In this document: piece after piece, positions 10,010 to 17,754 of the stretch
Numbering within the stretch: the stretch's first letter is position 1
Layout of the letters: each line of letters starts with the position of its first letter
NCBI GenBank assembly: GCA_041477815.1
Contig: JBGOUV010000009.1
Coordinates: forward strand, 1 to 39,920
Source of the DNA: JBGOUV01 sp041477815
GTDB lineage: Bacteria > Acidobacteriota > Terriglobia > Bryobacterales > JACQDG01
Direction of reading: 5' to 3'
Length of the DNA stretch: 39,920 nucleotides
Translations under genes and position numbers: made by a program
Notes under the pieces: generated by a model
Databases searched by the model: none
Told to the model about the DNA's origin: nothing
What the model saw: only the letters and a program-made list of their open reading frames with translations

Positions 10010-12268
10010 ATGGCCCAACGAGTTGAACTGCCGACACCGCAAGCCGTGAAACGACGCACGCCGAACGTCCTCATCGCGACAACCGCGATGCTCGCGTTTA
10101 TTTCCTTTTGGCGCGCTGCCGCCGTCGTACTCAACGACATGGGTTCGTCGGCGTTCTATGCCGGCGCCATCGCCGAACACTTCGTTGGAAAGACCGCGCC
10201 ATGGTTCATCCTCGCGATCATGGTGCTCGCGTACGCGGTCCGGTCCATCTACATCGAGAGCTGCAGCATGTTCGTGCGCGGCGGCGTCTACCGCGTCGTC
10301 AAGGAGGCCATGGGATCGACGCTGGCGAAGTTCTCGGTGTCGGCGCTGATGTTCGATTACATCCTCACCGGACCCATCAGTGGCGTGTCCGCGGGCCTCT
10401 ATTTGACGGGCTTGATCAACGAGCTCCTCAGCGCCGCGCACTCTACGCTCGTCCTGCCCATGAACTGGACGGCGGCCTTCTTCGCGGTGCTGGTCACAAT
10501 CTACTTCTGGTGGGAAAACATCAAAGGCATTCGGGAGTCGAGTGAGAAGGCGCTCCGTATCATGTACGTGACGACCGTGATGGTCGTGATCATGCTGGTG
10601 TGGTGCGGTTACACACTCGCGACTCGCGGCGCGCACCTCCCGCCTTTGCCCTGGCTTGCGAACTTAACGTACTCGGAGGACGCGCTCGGCTGGTTGCGTC
10701 ACACCTCGTTGCCGTATACCGTGGGAGTGATTGGCGTCCTGATTGGTCTCGGTCACTCGGTTCTCGCCATGAGCGGCGAGGAGACGATGGCCCAGGTGTA
10801 CCGCGAAATCGAGCATCCCAAGCTCCGTAACCTTGAAAAGGCGGGATTCGTTATTTTCGTCTACAGCCTCGTGTTCACGGCCGGCGTGGCGTTCTTCGCC
10901 GTGATGATTATCCCGGACGCCGTCCGGAACAGCTTCTCTGACAATCCCATCGGCGGCTTGGCGATGTACCTCGCGGGTCCGCTTCCACTCCGCATTGCGT
11001 TTCGTGGGTTCGTCGCCGTGGTGGGCACGCTGATGCTGTCCGGTGCCGTGAACACCTCGATCGTCGGTTCCAATGGTGTCCTGAATCGGGTGTCCGAGGA
11101 CGGCATTCTGCCTCAATGGTTTCGTCATCCGCACCGCCGTTTCGGCACCTCGCATCACATCCTCAATCTGGTTGTGGCACTTCAACTGCTCACTATTCTC
11201 TTAAGTCGCGGCAACATCTTCATCCTTGGCGAGGCGTACGCGTTCGGCGTGATGTGGAGCTTCGCTCTGAAGGGGCTCGCCGTCCTGGTGCTTCGCTACA
11301 AGCAGCCGGGCGAACGGGGATTCCGCGTGCCGTTCAACCTGAAGGTCGGCTCGATCGAGATTCCCGTGGGACTTGCGGTCATCACCGCCATTCTGTTTGC
11401 GCTTTGCGTGATCAACCTGTTCACAAAGGAAGTGGCGACGATGTCCGGCGTCGCGTTCACGCTCATCTTCTTTGCCGTCTTCACGATCTCCGAGCGAACG
11501 ACGCGTAAGCGGGCGACCGCTCATGCCGGACTCGATCAGTTCAACCTCGAGCCGGGCGACGATCTCACCCCCACAGCGCTTGGCGTCCGACCTCGGTGCG
11601 TGCTGGTGCCCGTTCGCAACTACAACACGCTGTACAACCTGAGGGCGGTGCTCGATCGGGTCGATGCGCACAAGCAAGACGTGGTCGTCTTACACCTTCG
11701 GTTCCTGCAGCGTGCGGGCGGAGGCGAGTACGAACTGGCCCCGGAACAGCTGTTCAGCCTGGAGGAACAAAAACTCTTCACACGTGCGCTTGAGATCTCG
11801 GAAAGCAAAGGGAAAACGATTCACCTGGCAGTGGCGGCCGCCACCGAGAGGTGGGGGGCGATCTTGAAGGCGGCCCAAAGTCTTGGCGCGTCGGCGGTCG
11901 TTCTGGGGGCGTCTCCGACTTCACCGGTGGCCGAAGAGGCGCGGCTTGCAGGCCTCGCGTGGGAACGCTTGCCTGAGCCGAAACCGCAGTTGACGCTCGG
12001 CATCTATTTCTCCACCGGTCAGGAACATGTCTTTTATCTCGGCCCACACGCGCCGCACCTGACGCAGAAGGAAATCGACCTGCTTCACGGCATCTGGCTC
12101 GAACTGAGCAACGAGCTCGCGCCAGAGGAGATCCATCATCACGACATTGTGCATTTCGCGTTGGAAGAACTCCGACAGGACCTCGACCGGCCCAAACGAG
12201 AGGAACTCATCGGCGGACTCCGCCGGCATCTGCGGGACATCAAAGACCGCCGCGCGGGGCAGCTCTGA
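10010..12268 (+). CDS. kimA: KimA-type potassium importer with C-terminal USP-like domain (copy 1)
   Basis: A 752-residue APC/KUP-superfamily membrane transporter, about 12 TM segments up to about residue 500, then a cytosolic universal-stress-protein-like domain (from about 530, RCVLVPVRNYNTLYNL). Residues that, as I recall, bind K+ in B. subtilis KimA are kept with the same local spacing: Asp43/Tyr50 (NDMGSSAFY) and Asp116, Tyr117, Thr120, Ser124 (FDYILTGPIS). GEETMAQVYREIE is also typical. It would be a high-affinity proton-coupled K+ importer closed by c-di-AMP, consistent with the ydaO-like leader. Leu is mostly CTC here but CTG in neighbours, which suggests separate acquisition. No good ribosome site precedes the ATG; GTG 10046 would match the N-terminus of copy 2 better. 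Generic 'amino acid permease' is the likely automatic label. Confidence 0.85.
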   Translation: MAQRVELPTPQAVKRRTPNVLIATTAMLAFISFWRAAAVVLNDMGSSAFYAGAIAEHFVGKTAPWFILAIMVLAYAVRSIYIESCSMFVRGGVYRVVKEAMGSTLAKFSVSALMFDYILTGPISGVSAGLYLTGLINELLSAAHSTLVLPMNWTAAFFAVLVTIYFWWENIKGIRESSEKALRIMYVTTVMVVIMLVWCGYTLATRGAHLPPLPWLANLTYSEDALGWLRHTSLPYTVGVIGVLIGLGHSVLAMSGEETMAQVYREIEHPKLRNLEKAGFVIFVYSLVFTAGVAFFAVMIIPDAVRNSFSDNPIGGLAMYLAGPLPLRIAFRGFVAVVGTLMLSGAVNTSIVGSNGVLNRVSEDGILPQWFRHPHRRFGTSHHILNLVVALQLLTILLSRGNIFILGEAYAFGVMWSFALKGLAVLVLRYKQPGERGFRVPFNLKVGSIEIPVGLAVITAILFALCVINLFTKEVATMSGVAFTLIFFAVFTISERTTRKRATAHAGLDQFNLEPGDDLTPTALGVRPRCVLVPVRNYNTLYNLRAVLDRVDAHKQDVVVLHLRFLQRAGGGEYELAPEQLFSLEEQKLFTRALEISESKGKTIHLAVAAATERWGAILKAAQSLGASAVVLGASPTSPVAEEARLAGLAWERLPEPKPQLTLGIYFSTGQEHVFYLGPHAPHLTQKEIDLLHGIWLELSNELAPEEIHHHDIVHFALEELRQDLDRPKREELIGGLRRHLRDIKDRRAGQL

Positions 12269-12428
12269 CCGCTAGCCGGGCGTGGACTGAGATGCGTCAC
12301 AATCAGCAGCGAGGTAACGCTTCCGTGTCCACGCGGCGGGACATCGGAGTTTTTGCACTTCCGTATGTTCGTCGACAAGGGAGTGCATTGCAATTCTCAA
12401 ACAAGTTGACCACTACCGGCAATCCGAA
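12269..12428. other. Spacer after first kimA
   Basis: I see no gene, clear terminator or repeat in these 160 bases. The rest of the 355-bp gap holds the promoter, riboswitch and hairpin of the second unit. Confidence 0.5.
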
Positions 12429-12458
12429 TTGACTTCTTTATGAACCCGTTTCTATCCT
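12429..12458 (+). promoter_or_regulatory. Putative promoter of the second kimA unit
   Basis: TTGACT (12429-12434), 18 bases, TATCCT (12453-12458). It sits just upstream of the riboswitch and mirrors the promoter at 9882-9911 in both boxes and spacing. Confidence 0.65.
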
Positions 12459-12464
12459 GGTAGT

Positions 12465-12590
12465 GGATTCAAACGCCGAACCCCAGCACGGAGGCGGGGG
12501 ACCCAGATTGTCGGAGCGCAGTCTGTCCAACGGTAGACGGGGTACTTTCAAGCCCTGCCCGCCAGCTAACCCCGCAGGCAAATTTGAAAG
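12465..12590 (+). promoter_or_regulatory. ydaO/yuaA c-di-AMP riboswitch
   Basis: The leader carries the ordered ydaO consensus blocks: GCCGAA (12475), CACGGAGGCGGGGGACCCA, GTAGACGGGGTACTTTCAAG, then GCCCGCCAGCTAACCCCGCA and GGC. The CAGCTAAC...GCAGGC end is nearly diagnostic for this class. ATTCAAACGCC at the 5' side can pair with GGCAAATTTGAA at the 3' side to close helix P1. In B. subtilis the same riboswitch sits before kimA (ydaO) and turns it off when c-di-AMP, and thus K+, is high. The gene downstream here is a KimA homologue, which supports the call independently. Confidence 0.88.
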
Positions 12591-12591
12591 T

Positions 12592-12617
12592 CACCTACCG
12601 GTGTAGGTGCCAAGGAG
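12592..12617 (+). promoter_or_regulatory. Hairpin and ribosome site after the riboswitch
   Basis: CACCTAC-CGGT-GTAGGTG (12592-12609) is a perfect 7-bp stem ending three bases before the AAGGAG (12612-12617) of the second kimA. No T-run follows, so a translational expression platform is more likely than a terminator. How it switches with the aptamer cannot be settled by eye. Confidence 0.45.
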
Positions 12618-12623
12618 ATTTCT

Positions 12624-14837
12624 TTGACCTCCCAGCCCCTTTCCGGGCCAGCCCGGGTTGTGGTGGCCACGACCGTGGCCCTGGCCTTCATCTCGTTTTG
12701 GCGCGCGGCCGCGGTGGTGCTCTGCGACCTGGCTTCCACGATGTTCTACATCGGCGGGATTGCGGAGCAGGCCATCGGGAAGCCCGCTGCCTGGATGGTG
12801 CTGGCGGTGATGCTTTTCAGTTTCACCGTGCGCTCCGTGTACATGGAGAGCTGCGGCATGTTCGTGCGGGGAGGCGTATATGTCGTGGTGCGGGACAGTA
12901 TCGGTCCGACCGTAGCCAAGATCTCGGTTTCGTCCCTGATCGTGGATTACATTCTCACCGGGCCGATCAGCTCGGTCAGCGCCGGGCAGTACCTGGCGCG
13001 GCTCTTCAACGAGATCAGCGAGTCGCTGCACCAGGACTGGCGGGTCAACCCCTATGCTTTTGCCGTGGTCTTCGGCGTCACCGTGACCCTGTATTTCTGG
13101 TGGAGCAACATCAAGGGCGTTCCGGAATCGAGCTCGAAGGCCCTGCGCATCATGCAGATCACCACGGTGATGGTGGTGATCCTGCTGCTGTGGTGCCCGC
13201 TTACGCTGCTGCTCGGAGGGCAGGCGAATTTTCCGCCGGCGCCCACGCCCGCCCATCTCCAGCTCCCGCCGGCCTCGCTCGGCTGGCTGCAAGGCACGTT
13301 CTGGGCGCAGTTCTCCTTCGTGATTATGGTGGTCGCCTTCGGGCACTCGCTGCTGGCCATGAGCGGCTTCGAGACGCTGGCCCAGGTCTACCGGGAGGTC
13401 GCCTTTCCCAAACTGAAGAACCTGCGCATCACCGCCAACATCGTGTGCACGTACGCCGTGGCCAGCACCGGCCTTATTTCGCTGTTCGCGGTGATGATTA
13501 TTCCCGACGCGGTACGAAAGAACTACTACGACAACTTGATCGGCGGCCTGGTCATGCACCTGGCCGGCCCCTCCCTGCTGCGGCTGGGGTTTCACGTGTT
13601 CGTGGTGATTGTGGGCGTCCTGATCCTGTCGGGGGCGGTCAATACTTCGCTGATCGGGGCCAACGGCGTGATGAACCGGGTGGCCGAGGACGGCGTGCTG
13701 CTGGATTGGTTTCGCAAGCCTCACCCCCGGTTCGGAACCACCTATCGCATCCTCATCCTGCTCACGCTCCTGCAGATCGCCACCATCCTGGCCAGCCGGG
13801 GAGACGTTTACCTGCTGGGTGAAGCTTACGCCTTCGGCGTAGTCTGGAGCTTCGCGCTCAAGGCCCTGGGGGTGCTGGTTCTCCGCTACCAGCGCCAGGA
13901 TCAGGAATACAAGGTGCCTTTCAATCTGAGAATCCGCGGCGTGGAGCTGCCCCTCGGTCTGGGTCTTACGACGCTGGTCCTGTTCCTGGTGGCGATTGCC
14001 AACCTGTTTTCCAAGAGGATCGCTACGATCTACGGCGTATCCTTCACGGTGGTGCTGTACACGCTGTTCCTCATTTCCGAGCGCATCAACGCCGGCAAGC
14101 GGCGCGAGCATCGCAGCGACCTGGAGAAGTTCAACCTGGTCCATCAATCGCACGTGGACACGGAAACCACTCGCGCGCGGCCGGGTTGCGTGCTGGTCGC
14201 GGTGCGGGATTATTCCCGGATGGCGCACCTGGAGAGGGTGCTGGAAAAAACCAACCTGCGCCGGCACGACATCGTGGTGATGACGGTGCGGCAGCTTTCC
14301 CCCGGGTCGGGAGAACACGATTTGCGCGAGGACCAGCTATTCACCAACTACGAGCAGGAGCTGTTCTCGCACGTGGTGACGATGGCCGAGAAGCAGGGCA
14401 AGCACGTGGAACTGCTGCTGGTTCCCGCCGTCGATCCGTTCGACGCTGTGGTGCAGGCGGCGGCGACACTACAGGCTTCCCGGTTGGTCACCGGTGTTTC
14501 CGCGCGCATGACTTCCGAGCAACTGGCCCACGCCATCGGGCTGGCCTGGGAGCGACTGCCGGAGCCGCGGCACCCCTTCTCGCTGGAAGTGATCAGCCCC
14601 GACCGTCCCTCCAGCTACGTCAACCTGGGTCCCCACCCGCCACGCCTCTGGCCGGAAGACGTGGACCGCCTGCACCGGATCTGGCTGCGCCTGACCGAGC
14701 AAGAGGACCTGGGCTCGACGCTGCACCACCGGGACGTGGTGGGGGTAGCGCTGCGCCGCCTGGAAGAGGAACTCGAGCGCAAGGAGAAGGACGAAATCCT
14801 GCAGAAGATCCGCACCGAGATGCACAAGAACGGCTAG
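12624..14837 (+). CDS. kimA: KimA-type potassium importer with C-terminal USP-like domain (copy 2)
   Basis: A 737-residue paralogue of the preceding transporter; well over half of the first 170 residues are identical by eye. The putative K+ ligands are Asp35/Tyr42 (CDLASTMFY) and Asp108, Tyr109, Thr112, Ser116 (VDYILTGPIS). The USP-like domain starts near 515 (GCVLVAVRDYSRMAHL). The start is TTG at 12624, chosen because AAGGAG lies six bases upstream and no in-frame ATG fits the family N-terminus. It is governed by the complete c-di-AMP riboswitch just upstream. Codon use (CTG, GCC rich) matches the surrounding chromosome, unlike copy 1, so this is probably the native gene. About 130 residues longer than B. 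subtilis KimA, mainly at the C-terminus. Confidence 0.9.
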   Translation: MTSQPLSGPARVVVATTVALAFISFWRAAAVVLCDLASTMFYIGGIAEQAIGKPAAWMVLAVMLFSFTVRSVYMESCGMFVRGGVYVVVRDSIGPTVAKISVSSLIVDYILTGPISSVSAGQYLARLFNEISESLHQDWRVNPYAFAVVFGVTVTLYFWWSNIKGVPESSSKALRIMQITTVMVVILLLWCPLTLLLGGQANFPPAPTPAHLQLPPASLGWLQGTFWAQFSFVIMVVAFGHSLLAMSGFETLAQVYREVAFPKLKNLRITANIVCTYAVASTGLISLFAVMIIPDAVRKNYYDNLIGGLVMHLAGPSLLRLGFHVFVVIVGVLILSGAVNTSLIGANGVMNRVAEDGVLLDWFRKPHPRFGTTYRILILLTLLQIATILASRGDVYLLGEAYAFGVVWSFALKALGVLVLRYQRQDQEYKVPFNLRIRGVELPLGLGLTTLVLFLVAIANLFSKRIATIYGVSFTVVLYTLFLISERINAGKRREHRSDLEKFNLVHQSHVDTETTRARPGCVLVAVRDYSRMAHLERVLEKTNLRRHDIVVMTVRQLSPGSGEHDLREDQLFTNYEQELFSHVVTMAEKQGKHVELLLVPAVDPFDAVVQAAATLQASRLVTGVSARMTSEQLAHAIGLAWERLPEPRHPFSLEVISPDRPSSYVNLGPHPPRLWPEDVDRLHRIWLRLTEQEDLGSTLHHRDVVGVALRRLEEELERKEKDEILQKIRTEMHKNG

Positions 14838-14840
14838 GAG

Positions 14841-14914
14841 GCACCGGCGAGGACGCAGAGGGCACAGAGGAAACAAAAAGGGTTCCTCGGCGACTTCGGC
14901 GACCTCTGCGGTAA
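14841..14914. repeat. CGCAGAG-type periodic repeat, inverted pair (copy 2)
   Basis: On the + strand CGGCGAG (14845), CGCAGAG (14854) and CACAGAG (14863) follow at nine-base steps. The right half (14881-14912) holds the same pattern on the other strand: CGCAGAG, CGCCGAA, CGCCGAG. The two halves can fold into an imperfect hairpin around AAACAAAAAGG. It fills the gap between the convergent kimA copy 2 and beta-propeller genes and may also end transcription. Confidence 0.6.
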
Positions 14915-14944
14915 GTCCCCAGACTTGACTCCGAGGGCGCGCCT

Positions 14945-15967
14945 CTACGGTTTGCCCACCACCAGCACCACAAAGGAACCGGGCTTCACGCTCCGCTGCG
15001 GGCGCTTCGAGGGGTCGGCATTCGGCGTCTCCTGATATTCCGCCGCCGAAAGGAAGATCTTTTTGGTCTTCGGATCGAAAGCCATGGTCTTCGCGCTCGG
15101 CTGCGTTTTGACCGCTCCCGCGTCCTCGTATTCATTCGCGGACTTCTGGTGGTAGATACTCAAGGTTCCCTCCCCGCACGAAAGGAAGACCAGCCGGGCG
15201 GTGGGATCATAATCGGCCCAGTCGACACCCGCGCCGATCGGGAAGCTGGCCATCACTTTCCCGGTGGCGGCATCCATCACCACCATCTTGGGGTCGTTGC
15301 GGCAGCCGATGAACAGGCGGTTGGTCTTGGCATCGTAGGCGAGGGCGGTGGGAGTCTTGGCCACGCCGATGGGGAAGCGCTTCTTGACCTCCAGCGACTT
15401 CGGATCGAACACCACCACTTCGGCGGTATCCTCGCTGTTGACATAAATAAGGCCATCGGCGCCGAGGATCGCTTGTTCGCCGTCGCCGCCCGCCTTAACC
15501 GTGCCCACCACCTGACCGGTCGCCGCATCGATGGCGCTGATGTCATGCGAACCGTGGTTGTTGGTGAATACACGCTTGGACCCCGGATGGTAATAGATGC
15601 CATCCGGCCCCTTGCCGACATCGATTTTCTTGATGAGCCGCAGGGTGGCGGGATCGAAAATGGAGACCTTGTTCTCCCTGCCATTGCTGGTAAATCCCTT
15701 CTTGAAAGGCGCGGCAATCGCGACGCCGTGTACACCCGGAGTGTCCGTGATGGCGCCGACGATTTTCCCGCTGTCGGCATCCAGGACGTCCACCTGCGTG
15801 CCGTGCGAGACGTAGAGCCGGCGCGTCGCGCCATCCAGCGTCACGTAATCGAAACCGCCGGTGCCGGGAACCGGATAGCGGGCCAGAATCTTATAGCCGG
15901 TCGCGCCTGGTAACAACAGCGCGGCAGAAAACAAACCGAACAACGCCCTTCTGACGTGACGCATCAT
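14945..15967 (-). CDS. Exported YncE/YVTN-type beta-propeller protein
   Basis: A 340-residue secreted protein with a signal peptide (about 1-24, LFGLFSAALLLPGATG). Behind it come about seven beta-propeller blades with recurring units such as RRLYVSHGTQVDVLDADSGK, DPATLRLIKKIDVGKGPDG, DAATGQVVGTV and DAATGKVMASFPIG. These are YVTN/NHL-type repeats found in periplasmic binding or scaffold proteins; no catalytic residues are evident. AGAGGTGAG before the start supports Met1 or Met2. It lies 13 bases after the ABM-fold gene and forms a two-gene operon with it. A link to the divergent sulfatase is possible but unproven. Confidence 0.85.
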   Translation of the reverse strand: MMRHVRRALFGLFSAALLLPGATGYKILARYPVPGTGGFDYVTLDGATRRLYVSHGTQVDVLDADSGKIVGAITDTPGVHGVAIAAPFKKGFTSNGRENKVSIFDPATLRLIKKIDVGKGPDGIYYHPGSKRVFTNNHGSHDISAIDAATGQVVGTVKAGGDGEQAILGADGLIYVNSEDTAEVVVFDPKSLEVKKRFPIGVAKTPTALAYDAKTNRLFIGCRNDPKMVVMDAATGKVMASFPIGAGVDWADYDPTARLVFLSCGEGTLSIYHQKSANEYEDAGAVKTQPSAKTMAFDPKTKKIFLSAAEYQETPNADPSKRPQRSVKPGSFVVLVVGKP

Positions 15968-15980
15968 CTCTCACCTCTCG

Positions 15981-16355
15981 CTACTTCACCGGGTGGACTA
16001 CTCCAAAGCCCGCGTAGTTGGCCTTCGCCGCCGTAGCGTTGAGGGCGGGCCACGCCTTCTGATGCTCGGCGCTCGCCACCCACTGCAGTCGAAGCTCTTC
16101 GGTGTCAAACGACAGCCGAACGATATACTCCGGCGTGTTGGGTTTGCGCATGAGCTGGGAGCTGCGGAAGCCTTTCCGCCGGCTCGCCGCCGGATAGAAG
16201 ACCTCTTTGTAAACGCGCTCCAACTCCGCCTCCCCGCCGGCCTTGGCGGTCAGGTAGATGTGCAACTCGATCGGGCCGGGCACGTCGAATTCCTTTTTCT
16301 GCGCGGCCAGGGTCAGGACGAACGGCAGAACGAGCAGAAGACCAGCTATCCTCAT
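15981..16355 (-). CDS. Exported ABM-fold (antibiotic biosynthesis monooxygenase-like) protein
   Basis: A 124-residue protein with a signal peptide (MRIAGLLLVLPFVLTLAAQ) and one dimeric alpha/beta-barrel domain of the ABM type: IELHIYLTAKAGGEAELERV, FYPAASRRKGFRSSQLM, EYIVRLSFDTEELRLQWVAS, HQKAWPAL. Such domains act as cofactor-free monooxygenases or haem-related enzymes, but many are uncharacterised. The start is set at Met 16355, where the signal peptide begins; upstream in-frame codons would add an Arg/Ala-rich stretch that is antisense to the sulfatase leader. Only 28 bases separate it from the divergent sulfatase start. Confidence 0.75.
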   Translation of the reverse strand: MRIAGLLLVLPFVLTLAAQKKEFDVPGPIELHIYLTAKAGGEAELERVYKEVFYPAASRRKGFRSSQLMRKPNTPEYIVRLSFDTEELRLQWVASAEHQKAWPALNATAAKANYAGFGVVHPVK

Positions 16356-16363
16356 AGAGAGGC

Positions 16364-16376
16364 ATTGTACTAGAAT
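16364..16376. promoter_or_regulatory. Back-to-back -10 elements for divergent, near-leaderless genes
   Basis: TAGAAT (16371-16376, + strand) ends seven bases before the sulfatase ATG. TACAAT (16369-16364, - strand) ends eight bases before the ABM-gene ATG. Transcription from either would begin at or next to the start codon. No convincing -35 box was found for either, so confidence is limited. Confidence 0.4.
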
Positions 16377-16383
16377 CCGGCCC

Positions 16384-17754
16384 ATGAGACGACGCGACTT
16401 TCTCGGGGCGGCCGCCGGCGCGGTGGCGGCCCCGCCCCGGCGCCCTCCCAACGTGGTGTTCATCCTCACCGACGACCACGGCCAGTGGGCCCTGGGCTGC
16501 TACGGCAACCGCGAGATCCGCACGCCCGTGCTGGACGGGCTGGCCGCGGGCGGGGCCCGGCTCACCCGGGCGTTCGCGGCCACGCCGGTCTGCTCGCCCA
16601 GCCGGGCCACGTTCTTTACCGGCAAGATGCCCTGCCAGCACGGCATCCAGGACTGGATCCAGAACGAGAACGTCGGCGAGCGCGCGACCCGCTTTCTGGA
16701 CGGCCAGACCGCCTTCACCCAGTTGCTGGCGCGACAGGGGTACCAGGTCGGGTTGAGCGGCAAGTGGCATATGGGCGCGAGCGCCACGCCGCAACAAGGG
16801 TTCAGCTTCTGGTTCGCCCTGCCCACCGGCGGGGTGCCGAAGACCTACCAGGACGCCGAGATGATCTGGCAGGGGCGCCAGCAGGTCTACCCGGGCTACA
16901 TCACCGACGTCATCACCGACCAGGCGCTCGCATTCATCGAGCAGAGCGGGCGGGATCCGTTCTTCTGCTACGTGGCCTACAACGCCCCCCATACCCCGTT
17001 CGCCGGCACCCCGGAGAAATACCTGGCGAGGTACCGGGACTCCCCTTTGAAGACCTTCCCCGACGAGCCCCTGAACCCGCTCCAGACGGGCCTAGGCCGC
17101 GCCAACCATCGCCGGCGCGACAGCATGATCGCCTACTACGCTATGATCACGGCGGTGGACGAAAATGTCGGGCGGATCGTGCGCCGGTTGGACGAGCTGG
17201 GCCTGCGCGAGAACACCGCGATCGTCTTCGCCGGCGACCAGGGCTTTATGTGCGGCCACCACGGCCTGTGGGGGAAAGGCAACGCCTCGTGGCCGTTCAA
17301 TATGTACGAGGAATCCATCCTCATGCCGATGATCTGGAATCACCCGGGGCGGATCCCGGCGGGCCGGGTGATCGACGCCATGGTCAACAACTACGACTTC
17401 GGCGCCACCGTCCTCGACTACGCCGGGGTGAGGGGCGGCGAGGGAAACAGCTACGCCCCGCTGCTGCAGGGAAGGAAGAAGCCCTGGCGCAATGTTGTGT
17501 ATGGAGAATACCAGTATACCCGGATGATCCGGACCGAGCGGTGGAAGTACGTCCACCGCACGGAGGGTTTCCCCAGCGAGCTGTACGACCTGAAGACCGA
17601 CCCCGGGGAGCGCCGCAACCTCCTCGGCAACCGGCGCGGGAAGGAATTGCAGGCGGATCTGGACCGGTGGTTCGCCGCCCGGGGCGGCGCCTCCCCGGAC
17701 GCCTGGAAATCGACCCGGCAGGTATTGCCGGAGTATAAGGCACAAGGAATATGA
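16384..17754 (+). CDS. Tat-exported sulfatase (FGly-dependent)
   Basis: A 456-residue sulfatase of the alkaline phosphatase superfamily, hydrolysing sulfate esters. The N-terminus MRRRDFLGAAAGAVAA is a Tat signal. VVFILTDDHGQWALGCYGN supplies the metal-binding Asp pair. CSPSR (Cys70) is the signature converted to formylglycine; a maturation enzyme must be encoded elsewhere. GKWHMG and DQGFMCGHHG are further active-site motifs, and DLKTDPGERRNL is the typical C-terminal signature. The start at 16384 is chosen because it begins the Tat signal; further upstream in-frame codons read into the ABM gene's complement. Its stop overlaps the next start by four bases (ATGA). Substrate (polysaccharide sulfate or choline-type) cannot be told. 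Confidence 0.93.
   Translation: MRRRDFLGAAAGAVAAPPRRPPNVVFILTDDHGQWALGCYGNREIRTPVLDGLAAGGARLTRAFAATPVCSPSRATFFTGKMPCQHGIQDWIQNENVGERATRFLDGQTAFTQLLARQGYQVGLSGKWHMGASATPQQGFSFWFALPTGGVPKTYQDAEMIWQGRQQVYPGYITDVITDQALAFIEQSGRDPFFCYVAYNAPHTPFAGTPEKYLARYRDSPLKTFPDEPLNPLQTGLGRANHRRRDSMIAYYAMITAVDENVGRIVRRLDELGLRENTAIVFAGDQGFMCGHHGLWGKGNASWPFNMYEESILMPMIWNHPGRIPAGRVIDAMVNNYDFGATVLDYAGVRGGEGNSYAPLLQGRKKPWRNVVYGEYQYTRMIRTERWKYVHRTEGFPSELYDLKTDPGERRNLLGNRRGKELQADLDRWFAARGGASPDAWKSTRQVLPEYKAQGI

Noticed and set aside
10010..14837. Amino acid permeases
   Set aside because: The fold is APC, but the Asp/Tyr and DYxxTxxxS residues, the USP-like tail and the ydaO leader all point to KimA-type K+ import.
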